IMG/VR virus record: IMGVR_UViG_3300010373_000067
Coordinates: 1-44,913 of that record
Source of the DNA: a virus
Length of the DNA stretch: 44,913 nucleotides
Direction: 5' to 3' (one strand)
The translations under genes and the position numbers were made by a program. Shown here piece after piece: positions 13,812-22,020 of the stretch (position 1 is the first letter of the stretch; every line of letters starts with the position of its first letter). Under the pieces are notes generated by a model. It saw nothing but the letters and a program-made list of their open reading frames with translations. It did not search any database and was not told where the DNA came from.

Positions 13812-14930
13812 ATGTCTAACCACGCACCGATACAACCAAGCGCGCTCGCACTCACCGTTGCTTGCAACGCGAGCGTATCTCTACAAGCCTCTGTGCCCGA
13901 GACGAAGGACACCGAGGAAGAAGCCGAAGGCAAAGCGGCGCACCTTGTGGCCATGTGGGCCGCGCAGGGCAAGCTGTTCGATGTTGGCACCAAGTTTCAA
14001 TGCGAGGGCCGCGAGTGGACCGTTGACGTTGACATGTACAACGGCGCCAAGCTCTACGCCCGCACGGTCGGGGCCGATTATCGGCTAGAAGACCCCGTGC
14101 GCTGTTCGCGTATTCATCCCACGCACTGTTGGGGCACGCCGGATGCATGGAAATCATTTGCCGCCGCCCAGGGCCGTACGCTCGTTCGCGTACCTGACTA
14201 CAAGTACGGTCACCGATACGTCGAAGTCTTCGAGAATTTCCAGCTTATAGCCTATGCCGTGGGCGTGATGGAACGGCTTAACCTCGATGACACCAACACG
14301 GACGTTGAACTTGTGCTCATACAGCCGCGCAGCTATCACCGCGAAGGCCCCGTGCGCACGTGGCGTGTGCCGGCGGTAGAGCTGCGAGCGCTCGTCAACA
14401 TCGCCCGCAACGCTGCGGAACGGGCGCTGCTGCCCAACCCCGAGGCACAGACGGGCGAGCACTGCATAGACTGCCGAGCCCGGCACGTCTGCGCTACGCT
14501 CAAGCGCTCGGTTGGTACCATCGTGGACTACAGCGGCACCGCTGAGCTTGCCCCGCTCGATATCGAGGCTATGGGCTCAGAGCTGCGAATACTCGATGAA
14601 GCTGCACAGCGTCTCGAAGCGCGGCGCACTGGCCTTGCCGCGATGGTCGATGCCACGCTGCGCGCCGGCAAGCGCGTGCCCTTCTACGAGCTGCGGCCCG
14701 GACAGTCGCGGCTCAAGTGGCTGCCGACCACGACATCCCAGGATATCGCCAACTTGGGCGAACTGCTCGGCATCAGGACGGCAAAGCCGCTCGATGTTAT
14801 AACGCCGCGCCAAGCGATTGACGCAGGCATTGACGAAAAAGTCGTCATGTCCTACGCTGACCGCCCGCCCGCTGCGTTGGTGATGAAGCCCGTAGACACA
14901 ACGGCGGCCGACAAGGCTTTCTCGAAGTAA
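13812..14930 (+). CDS. DUF2800 Cas4/RecB-like exonuclease
   Basis: A 372-residue protein. PD-(D/E)XK features: an acidic helix EEEAEGKAAHLVAMW (residues 33-50) with the typical E-G-x-A-H, WGTPDAW near residue 115, RVPDYKYG near 130 (D-x-K), and NFQLIAYAVGV near 145. A C-terminal cysteine cluster (HCIDCRARHVC, residues about 217-228) could hold an iron-sulfur cluster as in Cas4/AddB. It should degrade DNA ends during recombination or replication. It stands directly before the DUF2815 ssDNA-binding protein and the DNA polymerase, the usual order of this module. Confidence 0.8.
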   Translation: MSNHAPIQPSALALTVACNASVSLQASVPETKDTEEEAEGKAAHLVAMWAAQGKLFDVGTKFQCEGREWTVDVDMYNGAKLYARTVGADYRLEDPVRCSRIHPTHCWGTPDAWKSFAAAQGRTLVRVPDYKYGHRYVEVFENFQLIAYAVGVMERLNLDDTNTDVELVLIQPRSYHREGPVRTWRVPAVELRALVNIARNAAERALLPNPEAQTGEHCIDCRARHVCATLKRSVGTIVDYSGTAELAPLDIEAMGSELRILDEAAQRLEARRTGLAAMVDATLRAGKRVPFYELRPGQSRLKWLPTTTSQDIANLGELLGIRTAKPLDVITPRQAIDAGIDEKVVMSYADRPPAALVMKPVDTTAADKAFSK

Positions 14931-14959
14931 CACAACCCCCGCAAGAGAGTGAAACCCGC

Positions 14960-15955
14960 ATGAGCAATCAGCAGAGAACAGAGGTAAAGTTCCCCGTTGG
15001 GCGATTCGTCCAAGGGTCGCTTTACAAGGCCCAAGACAAGGACTTTGAAGGGCGCCCGCGGCTCTATCCCGCGAACCATCCGACGAAGGCAGGACAGCCG
15101 AAGATTACGTATTTCTTCGCTGTTGCCTTTCCGAAGACCGCCGCCGATGCAGCCCATTGGTGTTATACCGAGTGGGGCAAGCTCATTTGGGCTTTCGGCC
15201 ACGCTGCATGGCCCCAGGGGCAAGCACAGTCGCCCGGCTTCGCGTGGAAGATCGAAGACGGCGATTCAACGGTGCCCAACAAGGCGGGCAAGACCAATGC
15301 CAGCCGTGAAGGCTTCAAAGGCTGTTGGATTGTCAATTTTTCGTCGAGCTACCCGCCGCGCATCTACGCGCAGGACAGCGCCGGCCGAGCGCAAGAGCTG
15401 TTGACGGCCGATGCCGTGATGCCCGGCGACTTCGTACAGGTGCTCGCGAGCATCGACAGCAACGAGACGACGGGCAACCCCGGAATCTATATCAACCATG
15501 AAATGGTGATGTTCCGCGGCTACGACTCGGTCAACGGCCGTATTAAGATGGGCCGTGACCCGAACAGCGTGCAGTGGGATACCGCGCCGGCTGGCGCGTC
15601 CATGGTCCCGCCCGCGGGCACAATGCCGGCCCCCGGCGCCCCGCCGCCTGCCGCGGGTGCTCCGCCGGCCCCCGGCGCTGCGCCACCGCCGCCCGCCGCT
15701 GCCGCGCCGCCCCCGCCGGCTGCTGCGGCCCCTGCCCCGGCACCGATCGCCGTGGCGCCCGCTCCGTCGTTTATAGCCCCGCCAGCGCCCGGCGCGGCCC
15801 CGCCCCCGCCGGCAGCTCCGCCGGCTGCGGCAGCCCCGCCAGCGCCGCCCCCTGGGCCTCAGATGACGGCCAAGGCCGGCGGACAGTCGTACGCGGCCTT
15901 CATCGCGGCCGGCTGGAAAGACGCCGACTTGCGACAGCACGGGTACATGCTCTAA
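14960..15955 (+). CDS. DUF2815 ssDNA-binding protein with Ala/Pro-rich linker
   Basis: A 331-residue protein. Residues 1-205 match the DUF2815 phage ssDNA-binding family: VKFPVGRFVQGSLYKAQDKD, KITYFFAVAFPK, and GDFVQVLASIDSN with YINHEMVMFRGY. It then carries an unusually long Ala/Pro tract (residues about 215-300, DNA 15600-15870) and a short folded end (SYAAFIAAGWKDADLRQHGY). The last part resembles tails that recruit partners. The linker is low-complexity at DNA level and explains the many spurious open frames. AGAG lies upstream of the ATG. Confidence 0.8.
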   Translation: MSNQQRTEVKFPVGRFVQGSLYKAQDKDFEGRPRLYPANHPTKAGQPKITYFFAVAFPKTAADAAHWCYTEWGKLIWAFGHAAWPQGQAQSPGFAWKIEDGDSTVPNKAGKTNASREGFKGCWIVNFSSSYPPRIYAQDSAGRAQELLTADAVMPGDFVQVLASIDSNETTGNPGIYINHEMVMFRGYDSVNGRIKMGRDPNSVQWDTAPAGASMVPPAGTMPAPGAPPPAAGAPPAPGAAPPPPAAAAPPPPAAAAPAPAPIAVAPAPSFIAPPAPGAAPPPPAAPPAAAAPPAPPPGPQMTAKAGGQSYAAFIAAGWKDADLRQHGYML

Positions 15956-16042
15956 GCTCCCACGACGGCCCCGCTTCTGCCGGGCTTGCCCAGGTGCGCA
16001 TTGGGCGAGCGCCGGCCAGCGGGGTACGTGCAGGATCACCAC

Positions 16043-16318
16043 ATGCCGCCGAAGATTCCCGCCAAGCCGCCCGCTGCCGTCATGCGCGGCCTTTCATCCC
16101 CGGTAAAGGGCGCCACCGTGCCCCCCGCCGCGCCGTCTGCCAATCCTGGCCGCAAGCCCGAGTCGGACAAGGTCAAGGCACAACGCGCCCTCGTGGACAA
16201 GCTCGCGAAGCAGTACGATACGAGCTTGTCGGCAACGAAGTGCGACGTAGCGGCGCTCGAAGAACTCGCCAATACGCTCGCGACCGAGCGCCGAAAACTC
16301 GACGGCATGCTGTCGTAA
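16043..16318 (+). CDS. small hypothetical protein
   Basis: A 91-residue basic protein. A Pro/Ala-rich N-terminus (PPKIPAKPPAAVM) is followed by two helices (VKAQRALVDKLAKQYDTSLS, and LEELANTLATERRKLDGML). No family is recognised. The ATG at 16043 has GGA upstream. The stop lies just before the GTG start of the DNA polymerase gene, so the two are probably co-translated. The 87 nt before it hold no other signal I can support. Confidence 0.55.
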   Translation: MPPKIPAKPPAAVMRGLSSPVKGATVPPAAPSANPGRKPESDKVKAQRALVDKLAKQYDTSLSATKCDVAALEELANTLATERRKLDGMLS

Positions 16319-16319
16319 C

Positions 16320-18557
16320 GTGCGCTCGGGCGACACGTTCCTAGCCGGCGCGAGCATCGCCGTTGCCCAACCTACGCTCGACTTCGAGACATACAGCGAG
16401 GCCGGCTACCGTTGGGACGAGACGCAGCGCAAGTGGCAAAGCCTCGAAGGCATCCGCAACACCGAGCGGGGCCTTAAAGTCGTCGGCACATACAACTACG
16501 TACAGCATCCGACATTCGAGGTATTGTGCCTAACTTATAACCTGCTAGATGGTACGGGCTGGCACTTCTGGAAACCCCCGGCCGAGCTACCGCCATGGCC
16601 TGAACTCGTGGTGTTGTTTGGCAGCGGCGGCTCGAAACATCCCGAAGACTTGTTACGACACGTTGCCGCCGGCAAGCCCATTGCGGGTTGGAACTCGGGC
16701 GGCTTCGAGTACGTCGTATGGAACGAATATTGCGTCAAGCGTTGGGGCTGGCCGCCGCTGCGCATCGAGCAGCTACACGACGACATGGCCAAGGCCCGCA
16801 TGTGGGCGTTGCCCGGCAGCCTGGGCGATACCGGCGACGTGCTGCGGCTCGTCAACAAGAAAGACCCGGCCGGCGATGCGCTGATACGCAAGCTGACCGT
16901 ACCGCGCAACCCCACGAAGGCCAACCCCGCGCTGCGATGGACGAGAGAGACGGCGCCGGAAGACTTCGCACGATTCGATGCCTACAACGTGCAAGACGGC
17001 GTGTCCGAGCTTGAGGCATCTACGAAGATACCCGAGCTGTGCCCGCGCGAGCGTGAGATATGGGAAGTTGACCAACGCATCAATCACCGCGGGATGCAGA
17101 TTGACTTAAAGGCCGTGGCCGACTGCATAGCGATTGTAGAGCAGTGCGTCGAGCGCTACAGCGCCGAGCTTGCCACCAAGACCAATTACCACGTGTTGAA
17201 ACATACGGACGTGCAAGGCACGCTCGCTTGGATGCAAAGCCGTGGGGTATATCTGCCCAACCTTGACGAAGACATGGTTGCGGAAAGTCTGAAGCAGCCG
17301 TATCCCGAAGACGTGTTGCGCGTGCTGAAGATTCGGCAAACGCTGAGCTTCGGCAGCGTGAAGAAGCTATACGGGTTGCGCGCGCAGACTTGTGCCGATG
17401 GGCGGTTACGGTTGCAGTACGGATACGCAGCGGCCCACACGCAGCTATGGAACAGCTACGGGGTGCAGGTTGCCAACCTATACAAAGGCAAACTCGACAA
17501 GCCCGAGAAGGTTGACGCCGCATTGGCAACCATAGCTTCGCGCTCGCTCGAATACGTCGAAGCCATGTATGGCGATGCGCTCGAATGCGTGGCCGACTGT
17601 CTGCGCTCGATGATTGTTGCAGCGCCGGGCCATCGGCTGATTGCCTCGGACTTCACAGCGATACAGGCCGTGGTCGCCGCGGGTCTTGCGGGCGAGCGTT
17701 GGATACTCGAAGTTTTCAGAACGCACGGCAAGATATACGAGGCCATGGCATCGAGGCTCACGGGCAAGCCCCTAGAGTTCTATATCGAATTTCGCAAAGT
17801 CAACAAGAAACATCACCCGGACCGCCAGTTAGGCAAGCTCGCGTGTTTGTCGGCGTTCTTCGGTGCATGGATTAACGGTTGGAAACGCTTTGGCGCCGAG
17901 GAATATGGCGACGACGATTGGTTGAAGGAAACGATTCTAAAGACTCGCGCCGGCATCCCGTCGATTGTCGAGCTATGGGGCGGACAGACTCGCAACAAGT
18001 TCCAATGGGATGAACGGCCCGAGCTGTATGGCCTTGAGGGCGCCGCCATCTCGGCCGTGTTGAATCCCGGCCAGTGCTACCACTATCACAACGTGCGCTT
18101 CATGGTGTACAACGACTGTCTGTATTGCCAGCCGCCCGGCAATAGCTCGCCGCTCGTCTACCACGAGCCGAAGTTGGAGCCTTCGCGCCGAGAGTACAGC
18201 CGCCCATGGGAGCTTGAGCTTTCGTATATGGGGTGGAACTCCAACGCCACGAAGGGCAAGGCCGGTTGGGTGCGGATGAAGCTCTACGGCGGGCTGCTCT
18301 TGCAGAACGCAGACGCCAACGTTGCCCGACAGTTTCAGGCCGACGGGCTCGTGCGCTGCGAACGCTCGGGCATCTACCTGCCCGTGATGCATACGCACGA
18401 CGAAATTGTGACGGAAGTCCGCGACGGCGGGGGGTCCGTAGACGAGTATCTGAGCCTTATCAACGTGCCGCGCGAAGGCTGCTACGATGACGAAGGCCCT
18501 TGGCCCATCAGAGCCCCAAGCGCGGACGAGACGCACCGTTATGGTAAATGGGAATGA
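16320..18557 (+). CDS. family A DNA polymerase with 3'-5' exonuclease domain
   Basis: A 745-residue replicative polymerase with a GTG start 1 nt after the previous stop. The exonuclease domain has TLDFETYSE (D21, E23), GWNSGGFEYVVW and FDAYNVQDG. Polymerase motif A is ASDFTAIQAVVAAGLAGE (D444), motif B RQLGKLACLSAFFGAW, and motif C THDEIV (near 693). Family A motif A is normally D-x-S-x-I-E; the Glu, the residue that limits ribonucleotide entry, is Gln (449) here. It works with the primase/helicase and ssDNA-binding protein of this window. No promoter lies directly before it. Confidence 0.9.
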   Translation: MRSGDTFLAGASIAVAQPTLDFETYSEAGYRWDETQRKWQSLEGIRNTERGLKVVGTYNYVQHPTFEVLCLTYNLLDGTGWHFWKPPAELPPWPELVVLFGSGGSKHPEDLLRHVAAGKPIAGWNSGGFEYVVWNEYCVKRWGWPPLRIEQLHDDMAKARMWALPGSLGDTGDVLRLVNKKDPAGDALIRKLTVPRNPTKANPALRWTRETAPEDFARFDAYNVQDGVSELEASTKIPELCPREREIWEVDQRINHRGMQIDLKAVADCIAIVEQCVERYSAELATKTNYHVLKHTDVQGTLAWMQSRGVYLPNLDEDMVAESLKQPYPEDVLRVLKIRQTLSFGSVKKLYGLRAQTCADGRLRLQYGYAAAHTQLWNSYGVQVANLYKGKLDKPEKVDAALATIASRSLEYVEAMYGDALECVADCLRSMIVAAPGHRLIASDFTAIQAVVAAGLAGERWILEVFRTHGKIYEAMASRLTGKPLEFYIEFRKVNKKHHPDRQLGKLACLSAFFGAWINGWKRFGAEEYGDDDWLKETILKTRAGIPSIVELWGGQTRNKFQWDERPELYGLEGAAISAVLNPGQCYHYHNVRFMVYNDCLYCQPPGNSSPLVYHEPKLEPSRREYSRPWELELSYMGWNSNATKGKAGWVRMKLYGGLLLQNADANVARQFQADGLVRCERSGIYLPVMHTHDEIVTEVRDGGGSVDEYLSLINVPREGCYDDEGPWPIRAPSADETHRYGKWE

Positions 18558-18578
18558 GCTAGAATGTGATCGGTGTCA

Positions 18579-18606
18579 CTGACGGCGCCGTCAGTCGTGC
18601 TAGACT
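18579..18606 (+). promoter_or_regulatory. operator-promoter D
   Basis: TGACGGCGCCGTCA (18580-18593) is a perfect palindrome, and it extends to ACTGAC...GTCAGT (18578-18595). CTGACG (18579-18584) is the -35; a 16-nt spacer leads to TAGACT (18601-18606), 7 nt before the ATG at 18614. Spacing is identical to operator A. A second TAGAAT lies at 18560-18565. Confidence 0.65.
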
Positions 18607-18613
18607 GCTGCCC

Positions 18614-18844
18614 ATGGTCACTAGCAACAAGGTCCGCCCCATGAACGCCGACAAGGTCATAATTCTGGCCCGCAAGCACGTAGGTAATGGCGCTGCGATG
18701 GAAAGCAGCGCGCGGCTTTGTCTCTCGGATGCGGTCGCCCTCTATGATGCCGGCAAGCTCGATGATGCCAAGGTGCGGGCGCTCAAGTCGCTGGCCTACT
18801 CCGTGGGCATCAACCACGCGGACTATCGGAGGGCGCAGTCATGA
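18614..18844 (+). CDS. small hypothetical protein under operator D
   Basis: A 76-residue helical protein (DKVIILARKHVGN, CLSDAVALYDAGKLDDAKVR, ALKSLAYSVGI). No family is recognised. The ATG at 18614 follows the -10 by 7 nt and lacks a Shine-Dalgarno sequence, so leaderless translation is likely. An ATG at 18641 is an alternative. The stop overlaps the next start (ATGA). Confidence 0.6.
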   Translation: MVTSNKVRPMNADKVIILARKHVGNGAAMESSARLCLSDAVALYDAGKLDDAKVRALKSLAYSVGINHADYRRAQS

Positions 18845-19797
18845 AGCGCACTGACCTAGCCGCGCCTACCGTCATCGACCCGGCCGCATTCACCTTCGTT
18901 GCTGGCGTCTACTTCGGCGCGCAGCCGAGCGAAGACTTTGACGACATCTTGGGCGAGTGGATGGCCGAGAAAGACCCCAACGGTAACGCCGGTTGGTACA
19001 GCAAACGTGCCAAGGTCCGCGAGCAGTTCCGCATGCTCAACCCCGAAGGCAACTTCATGCGCAAGGGCACATGTGACCACTGCGGCGCGGCTTTCGATTG
19101 GGGCTCGGTATATCTTCACACGAGCGGCGGCCATATCGTTGTCGGCAACATCTGTGCCGACAAAACTCTGTCGGTTCCGTCACGTCTCGAACTCGATGTC
19201 AACCGCATGAAGTCGCGCATTGCCGCGCACCGGAAGGCCGAGCGCATGGCCGCTGCGGCTCGCCATCTTGCGTTTGCCGGCGGCTATGAGTGGTTGTACG
19301 CCAGCGACCACGACAACCCCACGCTGCGCGACATCGCCCGCAAGGGCCTACAGTATGGTGGCATCACGCCCCGGCAGCTCGAACTCGTGCGCAAGATTCA
19401 CGACGGCACGCCGACTGAGTACGAGCAGGCCCGCGACGAGAAGCGCGCCGCCCGAGCTGCCGAGGAAGCCGCCGCGGAGCCCGTGCCCGAGACTAGCGAG
19501 CGCATCGAGCTTCAGGGCGAGATAGTGACTACGCGCGAGCAGGAAGGCTACTTGCCGGGAACGACCGTGCTTAAAATGCTGGTCAAGACCGAGCGCGGCT
19601 TCAAGTTGTGGGGCTCCGTGCCGCGCGAACTGATGGACCGCCAGTTGATTGGCGCCCGCGTGGCGTTCTCGGCGAAGATCACCCGCAGCCCGGATGACGC
19701 AAAATTCGGCTTCTTCACTCGGCCGACTAAAGCAAGATTCGTGCCGGCAAAAGTGGTTAGACCGTCCGAGGCGCGACCGCTGCGAGTCGGGCCTTGA
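18841..19797 (+). CDS. zinc-binding protein with beta-rich C-terminus
   Basis: A 318-residue protein. Residues about 75-110 hold CDHCGAAFDWGSVYLHTSGGH followed by NICADK, a Cys/His cluster of the type found in phage accessory proteins. A basic helical middle (about 120-230) follows. The C-terminal 90 residues are alternating strands (IELQGEIVTTREQ, TVLKMLVKTERGFKLWGSV, ARVAFSAKITRS) resembling an OB-like fold. DNA or RNA binding is inferred. It ends the rightward block and overlaps the convergent hydrolase gene by 41 nt. Confidence 0.65.
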   Translation: MKRTDLAAPTVIDPAAFTFVAGVYFGAQPSEDFDDILGEWMAEKDPNGNAGWYSKRAKVREQFRMLNPEGNFMRKGTCDHCGAAFDWGSVYLHTSGGHIVVGNICADKTLSVPSRLELDVNRMKSRIAAHRKAERMAAAARHLAFAGGYEWLYASDHDNPTLRDIARKGLQYGGITPRQLELVRKIHDGTPTEYEQARDEKRAARAAEEAAAEPVPETSERIELQGEIVTTREQEGYLPGTTVLKMLVKTERGFKLWGSVPRELMDRQLIGARVAFSAKITRSPDDAKFGFFTRPTKARFVPAKVVRPSEARPLRVGP

Positions 19798-20413
19798 TTC
19801 GCCCGACGATGTACGGCCCCCACTTCTCGATGCGGCCGGGCTCGAAGATGGCCGAGTGCCCCGAGCATGCCGGCAAGTCCTGCGTATCGAGCAGCACGGC
19901 CTTGGCGGGGCTCGACTTGCCGGCGTCGATGTTCGTCACGAGCGGGTTGGGGCCGTCGTAGCCGGCGTGGCCCATCTCGCCCCATACCGAATCACTCAGC
20001 CCGAGGCGCGCAGCGGCCACGGCAGCAATCGTGGCGTCGTCGCCCCCGTTGTAGTACACGTCGGCCCAGGTGCCCGCCGGAAGCTCTATATGGCGTTCCA
20101 GCGCGGCATTGATGAAGACGACCCCGGCGGGCCGGAAGCCCCCTTGGGTAATCAGGTCGTAGCCCAGGGCGCAACCGTTGCTGTGCCCGACGTACAGGTC
20201 ACCGGGCTCGACGTAGGGGCGCAGGGTGCGCCATATCAGCGGGTTGGCTATGCGCGTCTCGCAGGCCGTTATAAGGCCGTAGTCGGGCACCCGGACATCG
20301 AACCCGGCGAGCTGCAAGAACGGGGCGAGCTTGAGCAGCCCCGACTTGCCGACCGGGTCCATGATGCCGTGGACGAGATGAACTCTCACGGGGCGCCCGC
20401 CGCGCGCCAGCAT
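19757..20413 (-). CDS. alpha/beta hydrolase
   Basis: A 218-residue protein. VHLVHGIMD near residue 10 is the oxyanion-hole region and GHSNGCALGYD (about residue 78) the nucleophile elbow with the catalytic Ser. A C-terminal CSGHSAIFEPGR supplies a likely catalytic His. The substrate is unknown; an esterase or lipase role in the envelope is possible since the gene follows the lysis cassette. LysB-like activity would be speculation. The ATG at 20413 shares its bases with the stop of the small membrane gene (TGATG). Confidence 0.65.
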   Translation of the reverse strand: MLARGGRPVRVHLVHGIMDPVGKSGLLKLAPFLQLAGFDVRVPDYGLITACETRIANPLIWRTLRPYVEPGDLYVGHSNGCALGYDLITQGGFRPAGVVFINAALERHIELPAGTWADVYYNGGDDATIAAVAAARLGLSDSVWGEMGHAGYDGPNPLVTNIDAGKSSPAKAVLLDTQDLPACSGHSAIFEPGRIEKWGPYIVGRIKARLAAVAPRTV

Positions 20414-20529
20414 CAACGGTCACTCATATAGCGGCCGGCGAGGCAGAGTAGCCCTACGGCAGCCGCTATGATCGCAGCGCCGATGCCTGTGACTTCGAGC
20501 ACGTCTCGAACTGTGATAGCGTGACCCAT
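20413..20529 (-). CDS. tiny membrane protein of the lysis cassette
   Basis: A 38-residue protein, MGHAITVRDVLEV, then TGIGAAIIAAAVGLLCLAG and a basic end RYMSDR: one transmembrane helix. The ATG directly follows the TAG of the upstream gene and the TGA overlaps the next ATG, so all three genes are coupled. Small TM proteins in lysis cassettes are usually holins, antiholins or spanin subunits; which one applies is not clear. Confidence 0.55.
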   Translation of the reverse strand: MGHAITVRDVLEVTGIGAAIIAAAVGLLCLAGRYMSDR

Positions 20530-21222
20530 CTAGCCGCCGGCAGCGGCCAGTACGGCGTTGAGCACGTCGGCTACGGCCGCCTGCGACTGCGCCAGCGTGG
20601 GGTTGGCCCCGAGCTGCGCTTGGATGGTGGCCGCAAAGCCCTGCTCGATCACTTCGGCCGCCAGAAGATCGGCGGCCGGCAGATTCAGCTTGGCGAGCTG
20701 CGCATTGACCACGCCAGCTACGGCGGACAGCGAGGCCCCGGCGCCCGAGTCGGCGGCGAGGGCCTGATTGCAAATGCTCACAATCTGTGCAGCGGTGATG
20801 CCCTTGGCCTCGGCAGTGCCCACGGCTACGAGGGCAGCGGCTTTGATGACCGGCTGCGCCTGGGGGCTCGTGACGGCCGCATTGACCTTGGTCACGACGG
20901 CATTGGCCTTGGCGAGCTGCGCCGTGGTGCAGCCCGAGAGGCCCATGGAGCCCGCGAGCAGTATACCGACGAGCAGGACAGGGGCAGCGGCGGTGAGGGC
21001 CTTGGTGGCGGCCTGGGCGGCTGCCTGCACCGCGGCCGAAGTCTGCCCGGCCTTGAAGCCGTTGTGCGCGACGACGGTCACGAGGCCGGCAACGGAAGTC
21101 AGGAACGCATACTGCGGCGGGAGCAGCTTGGGGTCGATTTGACCCACGATTCCGGCAGCGGCGGCGAGGTATCCGCCGAGATGGCCGGCGTACGAAGCGA
21201 GAAACGACTTGACCTTGGACAC
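20530..21222 (-). CDS. holin-like/lipoprotein fusion protein
   Basis: A 230-residue Ala-rich protein with a GTG start and GGAG 8 nt upstream. Residues 13-29 and 38-53 are hydrophobic and resemble a two-helix holin. Residues 78-97 are a third hydrophobic stretch that ends in L-S-G-C (Cys98), a lipobox. The remaining part looks like a separate lipoprotein (TTAQLAKANAVV...QPVIKAAALVA, then IEQGFAATIQAQLG). A lipobox in the middle of a chain is unusual. Either signal cleavage splits the protein, or a shorter lipoprotein is made from an internal start, or the cysteine is not modified. It lies directly after the endolysin. Stop TAG. Confidence 0.55.
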   Translation of the reverse strand: MSKVKSFLASYAGHLGGYLAAAAGIVGQIDPKLLPPQYAFLTSVAGLVTVVAHNGFKAGQTSAAVQAAAQAATKALTAAAPVLLVGILLAGSMGLSGCTTAQLAKANAVVTKVNAAVTSPQAQPVIKAAALVAVGTAEAKGITAAQIVSICNQALAADSGAGASLSAVAGVVNAQLAKLNLPAADLLAAEVIEQGFAATIQAQLGANPTLAQSQAAVADVLNAVLAAAGG

Positions 21223-21237
21223 GGTGCGAACTCCGGG

Positions 21238-21765
21238 TTATGGTAAACCGAGGGCGAGAGTATACACCCGGAGTAGGCGGCGAATCCACCCAAGCTCGAA
21301 TTGGGCCTCTCGACCGTTCAGGCTGGCGTAGCGCACCCCCACGTGGGCGGCGTATTCCTCGGCTAGCGTCTGCTGCTCCATGTAGCTACTGCGCCATGCC
21401 TTCACCGCTGCCAGGGTGCCCGGCCCCACGAGCCCGTCTTGGTGAACCCCGAGGCATTCCTGCAAAAGCCGCACAGCCTCGGGCTCGCCCATATTCACCG
21501 CCGCGTTGAGCACGAGCGGCGCCAGCGTGGACGGCAGCGCATCGCCCTGTATAACGTCCCAATCGACCGCGCGATAGATGACGTACGCTTGGTCTTCGGT
21601 CAGGTTGAAAACCGAGGCCGGAAGCTGTAGTGCGATCTTCGAGCGCACTGCATCGAGCGTGCGCTGCGTGATGCCGTACTTGGTGGCGCCGCCGGGGTCG
21701 GCCGGGTTGTTGGAATATCCCCCTTCCAACCGAATCATCAGGCCAATCGCTTGGTCGCGGTTCAT
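21238..21765 (-). CDS. GH108-type muramidase endolysin
   Basis: A 175-residue protein. The family 108 glycosidase pattern is clear: IRLEGGYSNNPADPGGATKYGIT (EGGY with the catalytic Glu near residue 13, then the DPGG-TK-GI motif), and a C-terminal peptidoglycan-binding-like region (ECLGVHQDGLVGPGTLAAV, near residues 100-130). It should cleave the glycan backbone of peptidoglycan at lysis. There is no signal peptide, so it needs a holin. The ATG at 21765 overlaps the preceding TGA by ATGA. Confidence 0.85.
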   Translation of the reverse strand: MNRDQAIGLMIRLEGGYSNNPADPGGATKYGITQRTLDAVRSKIALQLPASVFNLTEDQAYVIYRAVDWDVIQGDALPSTLAPLVLNAAVNMGEPEAVRLLQECLGVHQDGLVGPGTLAAVKAWRSSYMEQQTLAEEYAAHVGVRYASLNGREAQFELGWIRRLLRVYTLALGLP

Positions 21766-22010
21766 TTGCTCACCCAATGGTCAAATACCCACGTAAGCAG
21801 TCCTGCAAGTACGCCGCTACCCGTCACATAACCTGCGATGGCTCGCACCGTCTTGCGGGCTCCGCGGCGCTCGGCGTCCTTGGCCACGAGCTGTTGCAAC
21901 AGCCCGAGCTGTGCTTTTTGGTCGCCCTTTATTTCCGTCACGTCAGCCTGCAAGCCTTTGACTTGCGCCGACAGGGCGCCAACCTTGAAAGTTAGGTCGT
22001 TGTTTTCCAT
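21762..22010 (-). CDS. XhlA-like coiled-coil membrane protein, putative holin
   Basis: An 82-residue protein. A coiled-coil-like segment (LTFKVGALSAQVKGLQADVTE and GLLQQLVAKD) is followed by a basic stretch (RRGARKTVR) and one transmembrane helix (IAGYVTGSGVLAGLLTWVF). The order resembles hemolysin XhlA-type holin partners. It sits between the last tail fibre and the endolysin, as lysis proteins usually do. The precise role in hole formation is inferred. Confidence 0.6.
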   Translation of the reverse strand: MENNDLTFKVGALSAQVKGLQADVTEIKGDQKAQLGLLQQLVAKDAERRGARKTVRAIAGYVTGSGVLAGLLTWVFDHWVSK

Positions 22011-22020
22011 GTCACTAATC

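Noticed and set aside
15600-15870. Several overlapping open frames as separate genes or a repeat array
   Set aside because: They come from the Ala/Pro-rich linker of the ssDNA-binding protein, low-complexity GC-rich codons.
20530-20532. TAG between the 230-residue protein and the 38-residue TM protein as readthrough
   Set aside because: An ATG follows the TAG directly, which is ordinary stop-start coupling; no homology crosses it.
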